Of a stretch of DNA of 64,000 nt, positions 42,740-51,688 are shown piece by piece. The position numbers and the translations under genes were made by a program. A model generated the notes under the pieces. It saw nothing but the letters and a program-made list of their open reading frames with translations. It made no database searches and was not told where the DNA came from. The stretch covers positions 1-64,000 of the forward strand of contig CAUGYD010000009.1 in NCBI GenBank assembly GCA_959603585.1, written 5' to 3'. Source of the stretch: Scatosoma sp900555925 (lineage in GTDB: Bacteria > Bacillota > Clostridia > Christensenellales > Borkfalkiaceae). The number at the start of each line of letters is the position of its first letter. Positions within the stretch are counted from its first letter, which is position 1.

Positions 42740-44330
42740 AATCTTCCTGTTCCTCCCGTTGGTTTTTTACCATTAAAAGTCCGATTTCTTCCTTTTTAGC
42801 CGTTCTGCCGTCCAAAATCCCCGTGATACGGCCGCTGCCGATGACCATGATCCGATCGCAAAGCTCTAAAAGGACGTCCAAATCTTCGCCCACGAAAATG
42901 ACGCAGACGCCCTTTTTCTTCTGTTCCGTCAAGAGATTATAGATGGTATAGGAAGAATTGATGTCCAAACCTCTGACCGGATACGCCGCAAGGAGTACGG
43001 TGGGCGAAGCGGCGATTTCCCGCCCCACCAATACTTTTTGAACGTTTCCGCCCGAAAGGCGACGAACGGGCGTTTTAGCACTCGGAGTCGATACTTCGAG
43101 ACTCTTAATAATTTTTTCGGCAAGATTTTCGGGTTCCCTTCTGTCGAGGAAAATCGAATGGCCCTTTCGATAACTTCTGAGCATCATATTGTCGATGATG
43201 TCCATGTTTCCGACGAGTCCCATTCCCAAACGGTCTTCAGGGACGAAAGAAAGACGAATTCCCATTTCCCGAATCTGTAAGGGAGACTTTCCGATAAGCT
43301 GTTCGCCTACGGGCATTTTCCCGACATTTTCTTCTTCGCTTTCCTGCTCGAACTCTTCTATTTGGGACTTTTCGGGCGGATAATATTCTATGCTGGCGCC
43401 TGCAATCGGAATCTGCAAACCCGCAATCGATTCCAGAAGCTCTCTCTGGCCGCTCCCCGCAATCCCCGCTATGCCGAGAATTTCCCCGCTGAATGCGTCA
43501 AAATTCACGTCGTCGAGGATACGAATCCCCTCGTTGTTTATGAAGGTAAGATTTCTAACTTCCAGACGCTTTTGGCAATTTACGGGCATGGGACGATCGA
43601 TATTTAAGGATACTTTTTTGCCGACCATCATTTCCGTCAATTCCTGTTCGTTGGTCTTTGCCGTCTCCACCGTCGCAATATGTTCTCCCTTTCTCAAAAC
43701 CGCTACTCTGTCCGAAATCGCCATAACTTCATTGAGCTTATGCGTGATGATAATGATGGATTTACCGTCGTCGCGCATCGTGCGGAGTACGGCAAACAGC
43801 TTATCGATTTCCTGAGGGGTGAGAACGGCAGTAGGCTCGTCCAGAATGAGAATATCCGCGCCGCGATATAAGACTTTCACGATTTCCACCGTCTGTTTTT
43901 CGGAGACGGACATTTCGTGAATTTTCTTCTTCGGATCGATATGGAACCCATACTTTTCACTCATTTCCCGAACGCGGGCGTTGACTTCTTTGAGATTATA
44001 CTTCTCTCCGCGTACGCCGAGAACAATATTCTGAGCGGCGGAAAAGACGTCTACCAACTTGAAATGCTGATGAATCATACCAATCTTATAGCGAAAAGCG
44101 TCTTTGGGCGAACGAATGGAAACTTCTTCTCCGTCGATATAAATCTGGCCCTCGTCGGGATAATAAATTCCCGCGATCATGTTCATGAGCGTCGTTTTTC
44201 CCGATCCGTTCTCGCCGAGGACGGACAAAATTTCGCCCTTTCTGACGTCCATATCCACGTTTTTATTCGCGACTACCTCTCCGAACGTTTTCGTGATGTT
44301 TTTCAGTTGTATTGCAATGGGTTTATCCAC
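42729..44330 (-). CDS. Nucleoside-type ABC importer ATPase (tandem domains)
   Basis: 533 residues with two nucleotide-binding domains, as in the ribose/nucleoside class. The first has Walker A GENGSGKTTLMN, signature-like MSVSEKQTVEIVK and ILDEPTAVL. The second has a degenerate Walker A (IAGSGQREL) and signature LSGGNVQKVLVGREI. Starts at GTG (44330) after GGGAGGCACT. Located after the binding-protein gene. Confidence 0.93.
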   Translation of the reverse strand: MDKPIAIQLKNITKTFGEVVANKNVDMDVRKGEILSVLGENGSGKTTLMNMIAGIYYPDEGQIYIDGEEVSIRSPKDAFRYKIGMIHQHFKLVDVFSAAQNIVLGVRGEKYNLKEVNARVREMSEKYGFHIDPKKKIHEMSVSEKQTVEIVKVLYRGADILILDEPTAVLTPQEIDKLFAVLRTMRDDGKSIIIITHKLNEVMAISDRVAVLRKGEHIATVETAKTNEQELTEMMVGKKVSLNIDRPMPVNCQKRLEVRNLTFINNEGIRILDDVNFDAFSGEILGIAGIAGSGQRELLESIAGLQIPIAGASIEYYPPEKSQIEEFEQESEEENVGKMPVGEQLIGKSPLQIREMGIRLSFVPEDRLGMGLVGNMDIIDNMMLRSYRKGHSIFLDRREPENLAEKIIKSLEVSTPSAKTPVRRLSGGNVQKVLVGREIAASPTVLLAAYPVRGLDINSSYTIYNLLTEQKKKGVCVIFVGEDLDVLLELCDRIMVIGSGRITGILDGRTAKKEEIGLLMVKNQREEQEDYEE

Positions 44331-44416
44331 AGTGCCTCCCGAAATCTTTAATTAACGCGAACGGGCGGAGCCATATACGGTACTCCGCCCTATATTGTTT
44401 TTACGTAGCCTTAACC

Positions 44417-45682
44417 TTATTCGTTCAACAGTCGGATTCCGTCTATTTTTATATCGAAATAAGGTGCCGAACGATGAAAAGATTCCTTAAAAACTCCATT
44501 CTCGATAGCTTCGGTATCCGGCTTATAATCGCCGTCTGTATCTGCTAAATAGGTCGTAAGAGTTTGTCCATTCACCGTAAATTTAGAAGTATCGAATATT
44601 TCCAAAGTACCCGCTGCAATTTTATCTCTCGCTTCGATAACGGCCTCCACAGCTCCTTCCGGAGCAGCGTTGCCGCCAATATTCGTCAGTTTGACAGACC
44701 CCGTTTTAATCGTTCCCGTCCAGTCATCGGCGATTTCTTCGCCCATGGCAGCTTTCGCGATGATATATTTGAAGTAGGGAGTCCAATCGATATAAGAAGA
44801 AACGAGGAACGTTTCTGGGCAGGCCTCAAACGTGCTTCCGTTATAAGAGACGTTAGGAACTCCTTTTTCTTCACAGGCAGAGGGTGCCCCCATGGAATCG
44901 GCGTGCTGAGAAATGAGTTTGCAGCCGCCGGCGATAAGGCTTTCTGCAGTCGATTTTTCATCAACGATACTAAACCACGAATTCGTAAATTGGACGTCCA
45001 TCGTAACGGTCGGACAGACGGATTTTGCGCCGAGATAGAATGAGGTATAACCAGAAATAACCTCGGCATAGGGATAAGCGCCGACATAGCCCATTTTAGC
45101 TTCCTCCGCGGTAAATTCTCCCGCCTCGATCATTTCGTTGAGCTTCATGCCCGCAACGACGCCCGCGAGATAACGTCCTTCGTAAATGGAAGCGAATGCG
45201 TTATGGAAATTATCGAGTCCGCTCGTTGCCGCCGTGACGCCCGTCGCGTGGCAGAATTCCACTTCTGGATTTGCCGTAGCGGCTTCTTTGACAAACGGTT
45301 CATGTCCGAAAGAATCGGCAAAAATCAGATCACAACCTTGATCGACAAGGTCTTCCGCGGCAGTCTTACATTCCGCAAGTTCGGGAATTCCGGTTTTCAT
45401 GATAAACTGATCGGATTTAAGCCCCATTTCATTGACGGCTCTTTTCGCCGCATCAATAAAGTTCTTATCGTACGTGGATGTTTCGTCGTGCAGACAAATC
45501 AGACCGAACTTAAAATCCTCGGGAATCACGACGTCGGAATAGTCGGGAGCCTCGATATTCTCATATTCGGGAAGGGTAAGTTCACCCTTATCTTCCCCTG
45601 CTTCACCGCAGGAAGCCAAAGAGGCAGCCACGCCGAAGCCCATAACCAAGGAAAGAGCCACTGTAAGAAATCTTTTTTTCAT
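44417..45682 (-). CDS. BMP family lipoprotein substrate-binding protein
   Basis: 421 residues: signal peptide with lipobox LASC, Cys about residue 25, then the periplasmic-binding fold of the BmpA/Med family. Such proteins bind purine nucleosides in other bacteria. TAAGGAGAT precedes the ATG. First gene of the importer; it lies 172 nt downstream of xpt in the same direction, so it may also be under the guanine riboswitch. Confidence 0.9.
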   Translation of the reverse strand: MKKRFLTVALSLVMGFGVAASLASCGEAGEDKGELTLPEYENIEAPDYSDVVIPEDFKFGLICLHDETSTYDKNFIDAAKRAVNEMGLKSDQFIMKTGIPELAECKTAAEDLVDQGCDLIFADSFGHEPFVKEAATANPEVEFCHATGVTAATSGLDNFHNAFASIYEGRYLAGVVAGMKLNEMIEAGEFTAEEAKMGYVGAYPYAEVISGYTSFYLGAKSVCPTVTMDVQFTNSWFSIVDEKSTAESLIAGGCKLISQHADSMGAPSACEEKGVPNVSYNGSTFEACPETFLVSSYIDWTPYFKYIIAKAAMGEEIADDWTGTIKTGSVKLTNIGGNAAPEGAVEAVIEARDKIAAGTLEIFDTSKFTVNGQTLTTYLADTDGDYKPDTEAIENGVFKESFHRSAPYFDIKIDGIRLLNE

Positions 45683-45854
45683 GATTTTATCTCCTTACGT
45701 CCGCGATTTTTTCACGGGCCGAATTTTAACGCTTTTGTATTTTTGTATTTCGTCTTTTGCATTGACGCTTTTAGCTTTTGTCAAAGTCAAACAGCGCCCG
45801 TCTTGTCAAATCGGTACTACCGCAATGCGGCATTTTGAGTAAAAAACGTCTCTT

Positions 45855-46427
45855 TCAGCTTCGGAAAGAAATTGTTCCGTTCTCCATTTTTTCGACGATC
45901 GCGAGGGACTCCACGCGGTAACCCTGTCTTCTCAACTCGTCTCCGCCGCCCTGAAAGCCCTTTTCGATTTCCGCGCAGCATCCGACGACTTCCGCCCCCG
46001 CCTGTTTCACGATGTCGATCAGCCCTTTCAAAGCATTTCCGTTTGCGAGGAAATCGTCGGTAATGAGAACTTTATCTTCCAAAGAAATATATTCTTTCGA
46101 AACTGCGATATCGTAAGTGATTTTATGCGTAAAAGAATACACGGGGGAAGAATACTGTTCTCCGCTGACGTTTGCGGAAGGGTGCTTTTTCGCAAATACC
46201 ATGGGTACCCCCAATTCGAGCGCCACCGCCGTCGCGAACGCGATTCCCGACGCTTCCACCGTTAATACTTTCGTGATGCGGGTTCCTTTGAAAAGGCGGG
46301 CGGTCTCCTCCGCCATTCGTTTCAGAAACACCGTATCCACTTTTTGGTTGAGGAAACTTCCCACTTTCAGAACGTCTCCGGGAAGAACCGTCCCTTCCTT
46401 GATGATTTTTTCTTCCAATGCTTTCAT
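45855..46427 (-). CDS. xpt: Xanthine phosphoribosyltransferase
   Basis: 190 residues, salvaging xanthine with PRPP to XMP. PRPP motif VLITDDFLANGNALKG; N-terminal ALEEKIIKEGTVLPGDVLKVGSFL fits Xpt. The start at 46427 fits family length; an open frame reading on for 71 codons upstream runs through the riboswitch and is not coding. Controlled by the guanine riboswitch at 46506-46577. Confidence 0.94.
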   Translation of the reverse strand: MKALEEKIIKEGTVLPGDVLKVGSFLNQKVDTVFLKRMAEETARLFKGTRITKVLTVEASGIAFATAVALELGVPMVFAKKHPSANVSGEQYSSPVYSFTHKITYDIAVSKEYISLEDKVLITDDFLANGNALKGLIDIVKQAGAEVVGCCAEIEKGFQGGGDELRRQGYRVESLAIVEKMENGTISFRS

Positions 46428-46505
46428 TTTTTCACTGAAAAGACGGCAGACGAAAGAACGCCGCCGCCAATATCTCCCTTTCTCTTCTGTAAAATCAGGG
46501 CTTGT

Positions 46506-46577
46506 CCAATAGTCGCGATTATTTTTCGGGCACCGCGGTAGAAACTCCTCCACCCTTCTTCCGGAGGTATATATCGG
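46506..46577 (-). promoter_or_regulatory. Guanine (purine) riboswitch
   Basis: On the - strand the purine aptamer pieces are in order: P1 CCGATA with TATTGG, P2 CCTCC/GGAGG, the core GTTTCTACC, loop 3 CCGAAAA (consensus CCGTAAA), and GACTA. The C in GACTA predicts guanine, not adenine. Loop 2 ends in GG as needed for the loop-loop contact. Confidence 0.85.
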
Positions 46578-46712
46578 CTTTTTATAAAATTTTCCTTTTC
46601 GGATTTCTTCGCAGACGACTTTCCGTTCCGATAAAACCACAGGACAGAAATGCCGCCGAAAAATGACGCCCGCACTTTTCCGCCGATGTTTTTACGGTCC
46701 GAAAAATAATTT

Positions 46713-46753
46713 GCGTAACGCTTCGTTACGCAGAAAGCGGGACGTCCCGCTTT
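46713..46753. repeat. Double palindrome element, copy 2
   Basis: GCGTAACG/CGTTACGC (46713-46720 with 46724-46731) followed by a 20-nt perfect palindrome centred on GGGACGTCCC (46734-46753). Same architecture as copy 1 at 11-53. Confidence 0.7.
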
Positions 46754-46789
46754 ATTCGCCTGAAAAAGGCCTATCCGATTTCAAAAAAG

Positions 46790-46812
46790 AAAAAAGTCAA
46801 CCGCTCTTGACT
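46790..46812 (-). terminator. Terminator of the rbgA-rnhB-yraN region
   Basis: AGTCAA (46795-46800) and TTGACT (46807-46812) with a following T-rich run on the - strand. It is the first terminator after yraN. Confidence 0.65.
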
Positions 46813-46820
46813 TTATCATA

Positions 46821-46849
46821 ACTATATCACATTGTGAAAATCTTGTCAA
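46821..46849 (-). promoter_or_regulatory. Consensus - strand promoter upstream of xpt leader
   Basis: TTGACA (46844-46849), 17 nt and TATAGT (46821-46826). The predicted start is about 240 nt before the riboswitch and just upstream of the hairpin at 46795-46812, so transcripts would have to read through it. Confidence 0.55.
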
Positions 46850-46967
46850 ATGATAGCGATTGAAATTCTATTTTCACACTTTTTGTCTCATATTATCATT
46901 GTTTGAAATTTATGAAAACATTTTTATCGGGCAAAAAGCCATACCGTTTACCGTTATACCATTGTTC

Positions 46968-47327
46968 TCAAAAGGCGTATTTATAATGTTCGATTCTTCC
47001 GTCTGCCCAGACTTCGACGACGTCGAAGCGCGCGTTGGGTTCCCGTCCCCGTTCCATCCAATAGAATTGCGCTATGCGTTTATAGCGGCGGCGTTTTGCC
47101 GCGACTACCGCCTCCGCGGGGGTCCCGTATTCGTCCGAAGTCCGGGTCTTTACCTCCGCGAAAACGACTTCGTCGCCGTCCTCCGCAATCAAATCCGCTT
47201 CTCCGAACGGAGTTCGGTAATTCTTATGTAAAATTTTATATCCCTGCGCTTTCAGGTACTCTTCGGCGAGTTTTTCTCCCCGCCTGCCCAGAACTTTTTT
47301 ACGAACGTCCTGCGATGAATCGGACAT
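46968..47327 (-). CDS. yraN: YraN family endonuclease-like protein (UPF0102)
   Basis: 119 residues with the nuclease-like core FGEADLIAEDGDEVVFAEVKTRT. Begins LGRRGEKLAEEYLKAQGYKIL as in the family. AAGGAG precedes the ATG at 47327. It overlaps rnhB by 76 nt, unusually long but supported by the conserved start. Confidence 0.9.
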   Translation of the reverse strand: MSDSSQDVRKKVLGRRGEKLAEEYLKAQGYKILHKNYRTPFGEADLIAEDGDEVVFAEVKTRTSDEYGTPAEAVVAAKRRRYKRIAQFYWMERGREPNARFDVVEVWADGRIEHYKYAF

Positions 47328-47908
47328 ATTCCGTGCTCCTTTATTGCCCTGATGTGTTCCGCCGTGCCGTAGCCTTTATTTCTTTCAAAACCGTATGCGG
47401 GATACGTCTTTGCATATTCTTCCATGAGTGCGTCCCTGAATACTTTTGCGACGATGCTCGCCGCGCCGATCGAATAGGAAAGCGCGTCGCCGTGCACGAT
47501 GCTCCTTTGCGGGAACGAAATATCCAACGTCATATTCCCGTCGGTGATGACCGTATCGGGAACGATTTTCAGACTTTCCAAGGCGTTTTTCATTCCCAGC
47601 CGCGTCGCCTGCAAAATATTGATTTCGTCGATAATCTTTTCGTTTACTTCATACACGGTATACGCCAAAGCGCGTTCCCGAATGAGTTTTGCCAAGAGTT
47701 CCCTCTTTTTCGGAGAAAGTTTTTTGCTGTCGTCCACTCCTTGAATGATTTCGATTTCTTTGAGCGGCATGACGACGGCCGCGCACACGACGGGGCCCGC
47801 CAGGGGGCCGCGGCCCACTTCGTCCACTCCCGCAATCGTCTTGAAGCCCTGCGAAAGCAATTCCCGTTCTATTTTTAATTTATCCGAGGCGCACAACTCT
47901 CTTTTCAT
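47252..47908 (-). CDS. rnhB: Ribonuclease HII
   Basis: 218 residues, removes ribonucleotides from DNA. Acidic motifs AGVDEVGRGPLAGPV and TDGNMT; HGDALSYSIGAASIVAKVFRD is typical. The C-terminal tail overlaps yraN. Confidence 0.95.
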   Translation of the reverse strand: MKRELCASDKLKIERELLSQGFKTIAGVDEVGRGPLAGPVVCAAVVMPLKEIEIIQGVDDSKKLSPKKRELLAKLIRERALAYTVYEVNEKIIDEINILQATRLGMKNALESLKIVPDTVITDGNMTLDISFPQRSIVHGDALSYSIGAASIVAKVFRDALMEEYAKTYPAYGFERNKGYGTAEHIRAIKEHGICPIHRRTFVKKFWAGGEKNSPKST

Positions 47909-47957
47909 TTAACGCCTTCCTTGATACTTTATTCTATGTTTGAAATTTATTTTATGC

Positions 47958-48818
47958 TCAAAACGGCAAATCCCGATACTCCGCCGCGTCTTCCAGACAG
48001 ACTTTCCCGATACGGCCCTTCCGAAAATCGTCGATGAGCGCTTTTGCTCCGCGGTCATAATCGTATTCCCCGCCCTTTAAGATAAATCCGCGTCGTTTGC
48101 AGAGCGCTTCGTACATGCCGAGCTTTTCCGAAAAATCGGTAATTCCGTAACGGTGCGTGAGATAACGGGGATATTTTTCCGCGAGTTCTCCGAGAAGTTC
48201 CAAGGCGATGTCGTCCATGTCCAAAATGTCGTCATTGATGCTGCCGATATAAGCGAGATGCCTCGCCAAAGTCTGATTGTCGAAAGAAGGCGGCATCGTG
48301 CCGGGCGTATCCAACAGGTCGAACGAGCCACACCGAAGCCACTTTACGTCTCTCGTTACGCCCGCTTTATCGCCCGTTTTCGCCCGTTTCTGACCGCTCA
48401 GAAGATTGACGATCGTGCTCTTTCCCGTGTTCGGAATTCCCGCCACCATAAAACGAAACGTGCGGTTTAACCCTTTCGCTTCCGCGCGTTCCCGCTTTTC
48501 TTCCGTCATTCGTGTCAATTTTTGCATGATCGCGCGGCGGGAAGAAAGCTCCGTCGAATTGCAGCGGATACACTGCCGACCTTTTTCCTCCGCCAGCCGA
48601 ACAAATCCGTCCGCGCCTTCGTCCGCGAGATCCGACTTATTGAGAAGATAGAGCACGGGTTTTTCCCCGAATATTTTTTTCAGATTTTTATTCAGCGTAG
48701 CCGCAGGCGCGCGGGCATCGAGCACGCAGATGACGCCGTCGCAAAGCGCCCGCTTTTCCTCCATGTCCCGCATCGCTTTCGTCATGTGTCCGGGAAACCA
48801 CTGTATCGTTTTCGCCAT
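47958..48818 (-). CDS. rbgA: Ribosome biogenesis GTPase RbgA/YlqF
   Basis: 286 residues, a circularly permuted GTPase for late 50S assembly. Begins IQWFPGHMTKAMRDM; then NKSD (G4) before GIPNTGKST (G1) and DTPGTMPPSF (G3). AAAGGAACG precedes the ATG. Confidence 0.95.
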   Translation of the reverse strand: MAKTIQWFPGHMTKAMRDMEEKRALCDGVICVLDARAPAATLNKNLKKIFGEKPVLYLLNKSDLADEGADGFVRLAEEKGRQCIRCNSTELSSRRAIMQKLTRMTEEKRERAEAKGLNRTFRFMVAGIPNTGKSTIVNLLSGQKRAKTGDKAGVTRDVKWLRCGSFDLLDTPGTMPPSFDNQTLARHLAYIGSINDDILDMDDIALELLGELAEKYPRYLTHRYGITDFSEKLGMYEALCKRRGFILKGGEYDYDRGAKALIDDFRKGRIGKVCLEDAAEYRDLPF

Positions 48819-48948
48819 ACTTCGTTCCTTTTCCGTGTCGTTTTTTCTTTCTCTCTTTCCGTTCGTCTTATCCTTGCCGCCGCCAAACCTATGGGCAGGA
48901 CAGGAATGCGGGGAAGACTTTATTCCGAAAATCGCTTCCGTTACGGAA

Positions 48949-49617
48949 TTATTTTTCCAATAAATCGGGACGATATTTTTTCGTCAGTTCCAAGGCCTGT
49001 TCCCGCCGCCAGCGGTCTACTTTTGCATGATCGCCGCTCAAAAGCACTTCGGGAACGGAAAGACCGCGATATTCCTGCGGCCGAGTATATTGCGGATATT
49101 CGAGAAGATTGTCCGAAAAACTTTCGTCGACGAGAGAGGAAGTATTGATGACTCCGTCCACATATCTCGAAACGCAATCCACCAAGACCATGGCGGGCAA
49201 TTCCCCGCCCGTAAGGACATAGTCCCCGATAGAAATTTCTTCGTCGATGAACAAATCGATCGCCCGTTGATCCACGCCCTCATAATGCCCGCACAGAAGA
49301 ATCAGCCAATCATGGGAAAGAAGAGAGAACACTTTCTGTTGCCGAAGTGTTTCCCCTTTCGGAGAGAGGTAAATCCTGTGTGCCCGATGTTCTTTATCCA
49401 GCGCCTCGATGGCGCTGCCGATGGGCTGCGGCATCATGACCATGCCCGCGCCGCCGCCAAAGGGATAATCGTCGCATTTCAAATGCTTATCTTCCGTAAA
49501 TTCTCGGATATCGACGACATTGATTTCTATCTTTCCCGCACGCTGCGCCCGACCGAGAATACTCTCTTTCAGAGCAGAAAACATATCGGGAAATAGGGTA
49601 AGAATATCTATCCTCAT
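48949..49617 (-). CDS. trmD: tRNA (guanine37-N1)-methyltransferase
   Basis: 222 residues, SPOUT-type methyltransferase. Begins MRIDILTLFPDMF; knot motifs LLCGHYEGVDQRAID and YVLTGGELPAMV. The usual rplS and rimM neighbours are missing here. Confidence 0.95.
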   Translation of the reverse strand: MRIDILTLFPDMFSALKESILGRAQRAGKIEINVVDIREFTEDKHLKCDDYPFGGGAGMVMMPQPIGSAIEALDKEHRAHRIYLSPKGETLRQQKVFSLLSHDWLILLCGHYEGVDQRAIDLFIDEEISIGDYVLTGGELPAMVLVDCVSRYVDGVINTSSLVDESFSDNLLEYPQYTRPQEYRGLSVPEVLLSGDHAKVDRWRREQALELTKKYRPDLLEK

Positions 49618-49620
49618 AAC

Positions 49621-50784
49621 TTATCCTAAATTGACTCTGTTTTTCAGAACGTATTTTTCAAAAAAGAACAGTCCGACGCTTCCGCCTGCGGCGAGCGCAA
49701 TCAGTATCCATAAGAACAAATGCACGGCGACAGCCGAATCGATTATCCCTCCGAGAAATCCCGTAGACATAAAGAAAATATAAATTACCTGACTTACGGC
49801 AAGATAAATTACATAAGCAATAGCGGCAGCTCCGGCGCGACTTTTATTGACAATCATCTGCCCGACGCATACGCATGCGTATACGATTTGAAGATTAAAA
49901 ATAATCCCTATCAGAAGCAGAAAAACTATTTCTATCGTAAGCATAGCCATATCTGCGGGAAATTCATGGTAAATTTCCCCCAAAGAGACGAAAAAGTTTT
50001 CCAAAGCGGGAAAAACTTCCCTCCAATAAGGAACCGCCACGATTAATATGGACGCTATTGCAACCAAAATCGTCAAAAAAATCGTTACAAATCCGCTAAT
50101 CAGTTTGGAAAAAATATGTTCTTCGGACGTCGCGGGAATACTTAAAGTAAGATACCCCTCCGCGCCGAACAAATTTTTAAGGAAGTGCACCGCAATATTG
50201 AAAATACATATTGCCGAACAAAGAGCCACGCCTACTATATACAGTATGATAATAGAAGACATTGCCATCATAAAAGGAACGACCACACCTGTTTCCACAT
50301 CCGATGCAGACATATGCTCCGCAATCGGCAGGCAAATCGCGCAAAGTACCGCCAAGGCCCCCAAGACGATATAGCAGGGAACGAGAAATTTGAACAGCGC
50401 GCGGAAGTCGTATTTCAACAATTTTTTCAGCATATGTCCGCGGACCGCCTTTATTTTTCCGTCCCCGTTCAAGTCCGCTTCGTCGATTCCGCTGCGGGCA
50501 TAATCCGATCGATAATGATTTTCATGGGAATCAAAAAAGTCCTGAGAATTCTCCGGCGCGGAAAAAACAGGCTTATCGGAAGGCGGAACATTCGCCGAAT
50601 CCAAGGGAGAAGTTATTTTTTCCGAAGGAGCGGAAGTCACAGAAGAATCAAGCGTATCCGAAGCATCGAAACCGAATAAATCCTCTTTTTCGTTCTCCTC
50701 CGCTATGCCGGATTCTCCTTGGCCGACCTCGCTTTTTTCCTTATCGTCGTTTTCAAACCAATACTTATCGTTTCCGCTTACCAT
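49621..50784 (-). CDS. ABC-2-like membrane protein with acidic N-terminus
   Basis: 387 residues: a Ser/Asp/Glu-rich tail of about 115, then six hydrophobic segments. At about 98-108 the tail has ADLNGDGKI, which matches an EF-hand/dockerin-type calcium loop. It overlaps the ATPase gene by 7 nt, so the two likely form one transporter. Substrate unknown. Confidence 0.75.
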   Translation of the reverse strand: MVSGNDKYWFENDDKEKSEVGQGESGIAEENEKEDLFGFDASDTLDSSVTSAPSEKITSPLDSANVPPSDKPVFSAPENSQDFFDSHENHYRSDYARSGIDEADLNGDGKIKAVRGHMLKKLLKYDFRALFKFLVPCYIVLGALAVLCAICLPIAEHMSASDVETGVVVPFMMAMSSIIILYIVGVALCSAICIFNIAVHFLKNLFGAEGYLTLSIPATSEEHIFSKLISGFVTIFLTILVAIASILIVAVPYWREVFPALENFFVSLGEIYHEFPADMAMLTIEIVFLLLIGIIFNLQIVYACVCVGQMIVNKSRAGAAAIAYVIYLAVSQVIYIFFMSTGFLGGIIDSAVAVHLFLWILIALAAGGSVGLFFFEKYVLKNRVNLG

Positions 50785-51479
50785 CTGAATACCTCCCTGA
50801 ACAGCTGGTCTATCGTCTTGCCCTCTCCTTTGCGGATATCGTTTGCGCCGCCCTGCAACACGATTTTTCCGTTTTGCAGAAACAGCACGTAATCGAGGAC
50901 GGGTTCAATATCTCCGATCAAATGCGTACAGATGATCATTGTCGAATCCGCGTTCTTGTGGGAAACGATGGTGTTGAGAATATAATCCCGCGCGGCGGGA
51001 TCGACGCCCGCGATGGGCTCGTCGAGAATAAACAGCTTGGCATTCCTCGACAAAGTGAGTATGAGACCGAGTTTTTCCTTCGTTCCCTTGGACAAAGCGC
51101 GCACCTTCTGCCCCATATTCACGCCGAGTTCGGAAATCATTTTTTCCGCTTTCTTCTCGTCGAAATCGGGAAAGAAGTCCTTATAATACTCCACCTCCTG
51201 CTTTACGGTGAAACCGTCGCTCAAAAAGTTGCTGTCGGGAAGATACGCGACGATAGCCTTCGTCTCCGTGCCGACCGTCATTCCTCCCACGCGGATATTC
51301 CCTTCCGTCGGAGTCAAAAGTCCGGTCAAAAGTTTGATGAGCGTCGTTTTCCCGCTTCCGTTCGGACCCAAAAGGCCCACGATACAGCCCTTATCGGGGA
51401 CGGAAAACGTCAGATGGTCGAGCGCACGAAGTCCCTTATAGTCCTTTGTCAGCCCCGTACACTCCAAAATATTTTCCAT
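50778..51479 (-). CDS. ABC transporter ATP-binding protein
   Basis: 233 residues. Walker A LGPNGSGKTTLIK; signature-region RALSKGTKEKLGL in place of LSGGQ; Walker B LFILDEPIAGVD. The ALSKG-type signature is common in ABC-2 exporters of the YtrB/BcrA class. Upstream of its membrane partner. Confidence 0.9.
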   Translation of the reverse strand: MENILECTGLTKDYKGLRALDHLTFSVPDKGCIVGLLGPNGSGKTTLIKLLTGLLTPTEGNIRVGGMTVGTETKAIVAYLPDSNFLSDGFTVKQEVEYYKDFFPDFDEKKAEKMISELGVNMGQKVRALSKGTKEKLGLILTLSRNAKLFILDEPIAGVDPAARDYILNTIVSHKNADSTMIICTHLIGDIEPVLDYVLFLQNGKIVLQGGANDIRKGEGKTIDQLFREVFRW

Positions 51480-51688
51480 ATTTCTCTTTATACTCCTTTA
51501 TCCGCCTCCTCGCGGACGCGGTTCCTCTGATTTTTATTGTACCATATTTTACGGTTAATGTCAAGATTTGAGAACAAAACCTTATAAAAAGAAAAACAGA
51601 GCATACCATGGCCGAAAATAATTCAGTCCATACACGGCATGCCCGTTTTGACTTTTCTTTTATTCAGTTCTCCCCTGCCTATGCCGAT

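Larger units (their letters stand above)
46428..46967. other. 540-nt leader and intergenic region before xpt
   Basis: No gene is seen here. From the right: a - strand promoter (46821-46849), the yraN-operon terminator (46795-46812), double palindrome element copy 2 (46713-46753), about 130 nt without recognised features, the guanine riboswitch (46506-46577), and a weak GGCGGC/GCCGTC hairpin followed by TTTT near 46435-46470 that may be the expression platform. Confidence 0.6.

Noticed and set aside
45683..45854. Second purine riboswitch before the BMP lipoprotein gene
   Set aside because: Core aptamer sequences are missing; only scattered TTGACA-like words are present.
46428..46640. Longer 261-residue form of xpt starting at 46640
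   Set aside because: The extension is the translated guanine riboswitch; family length and the conserved start support 46427.
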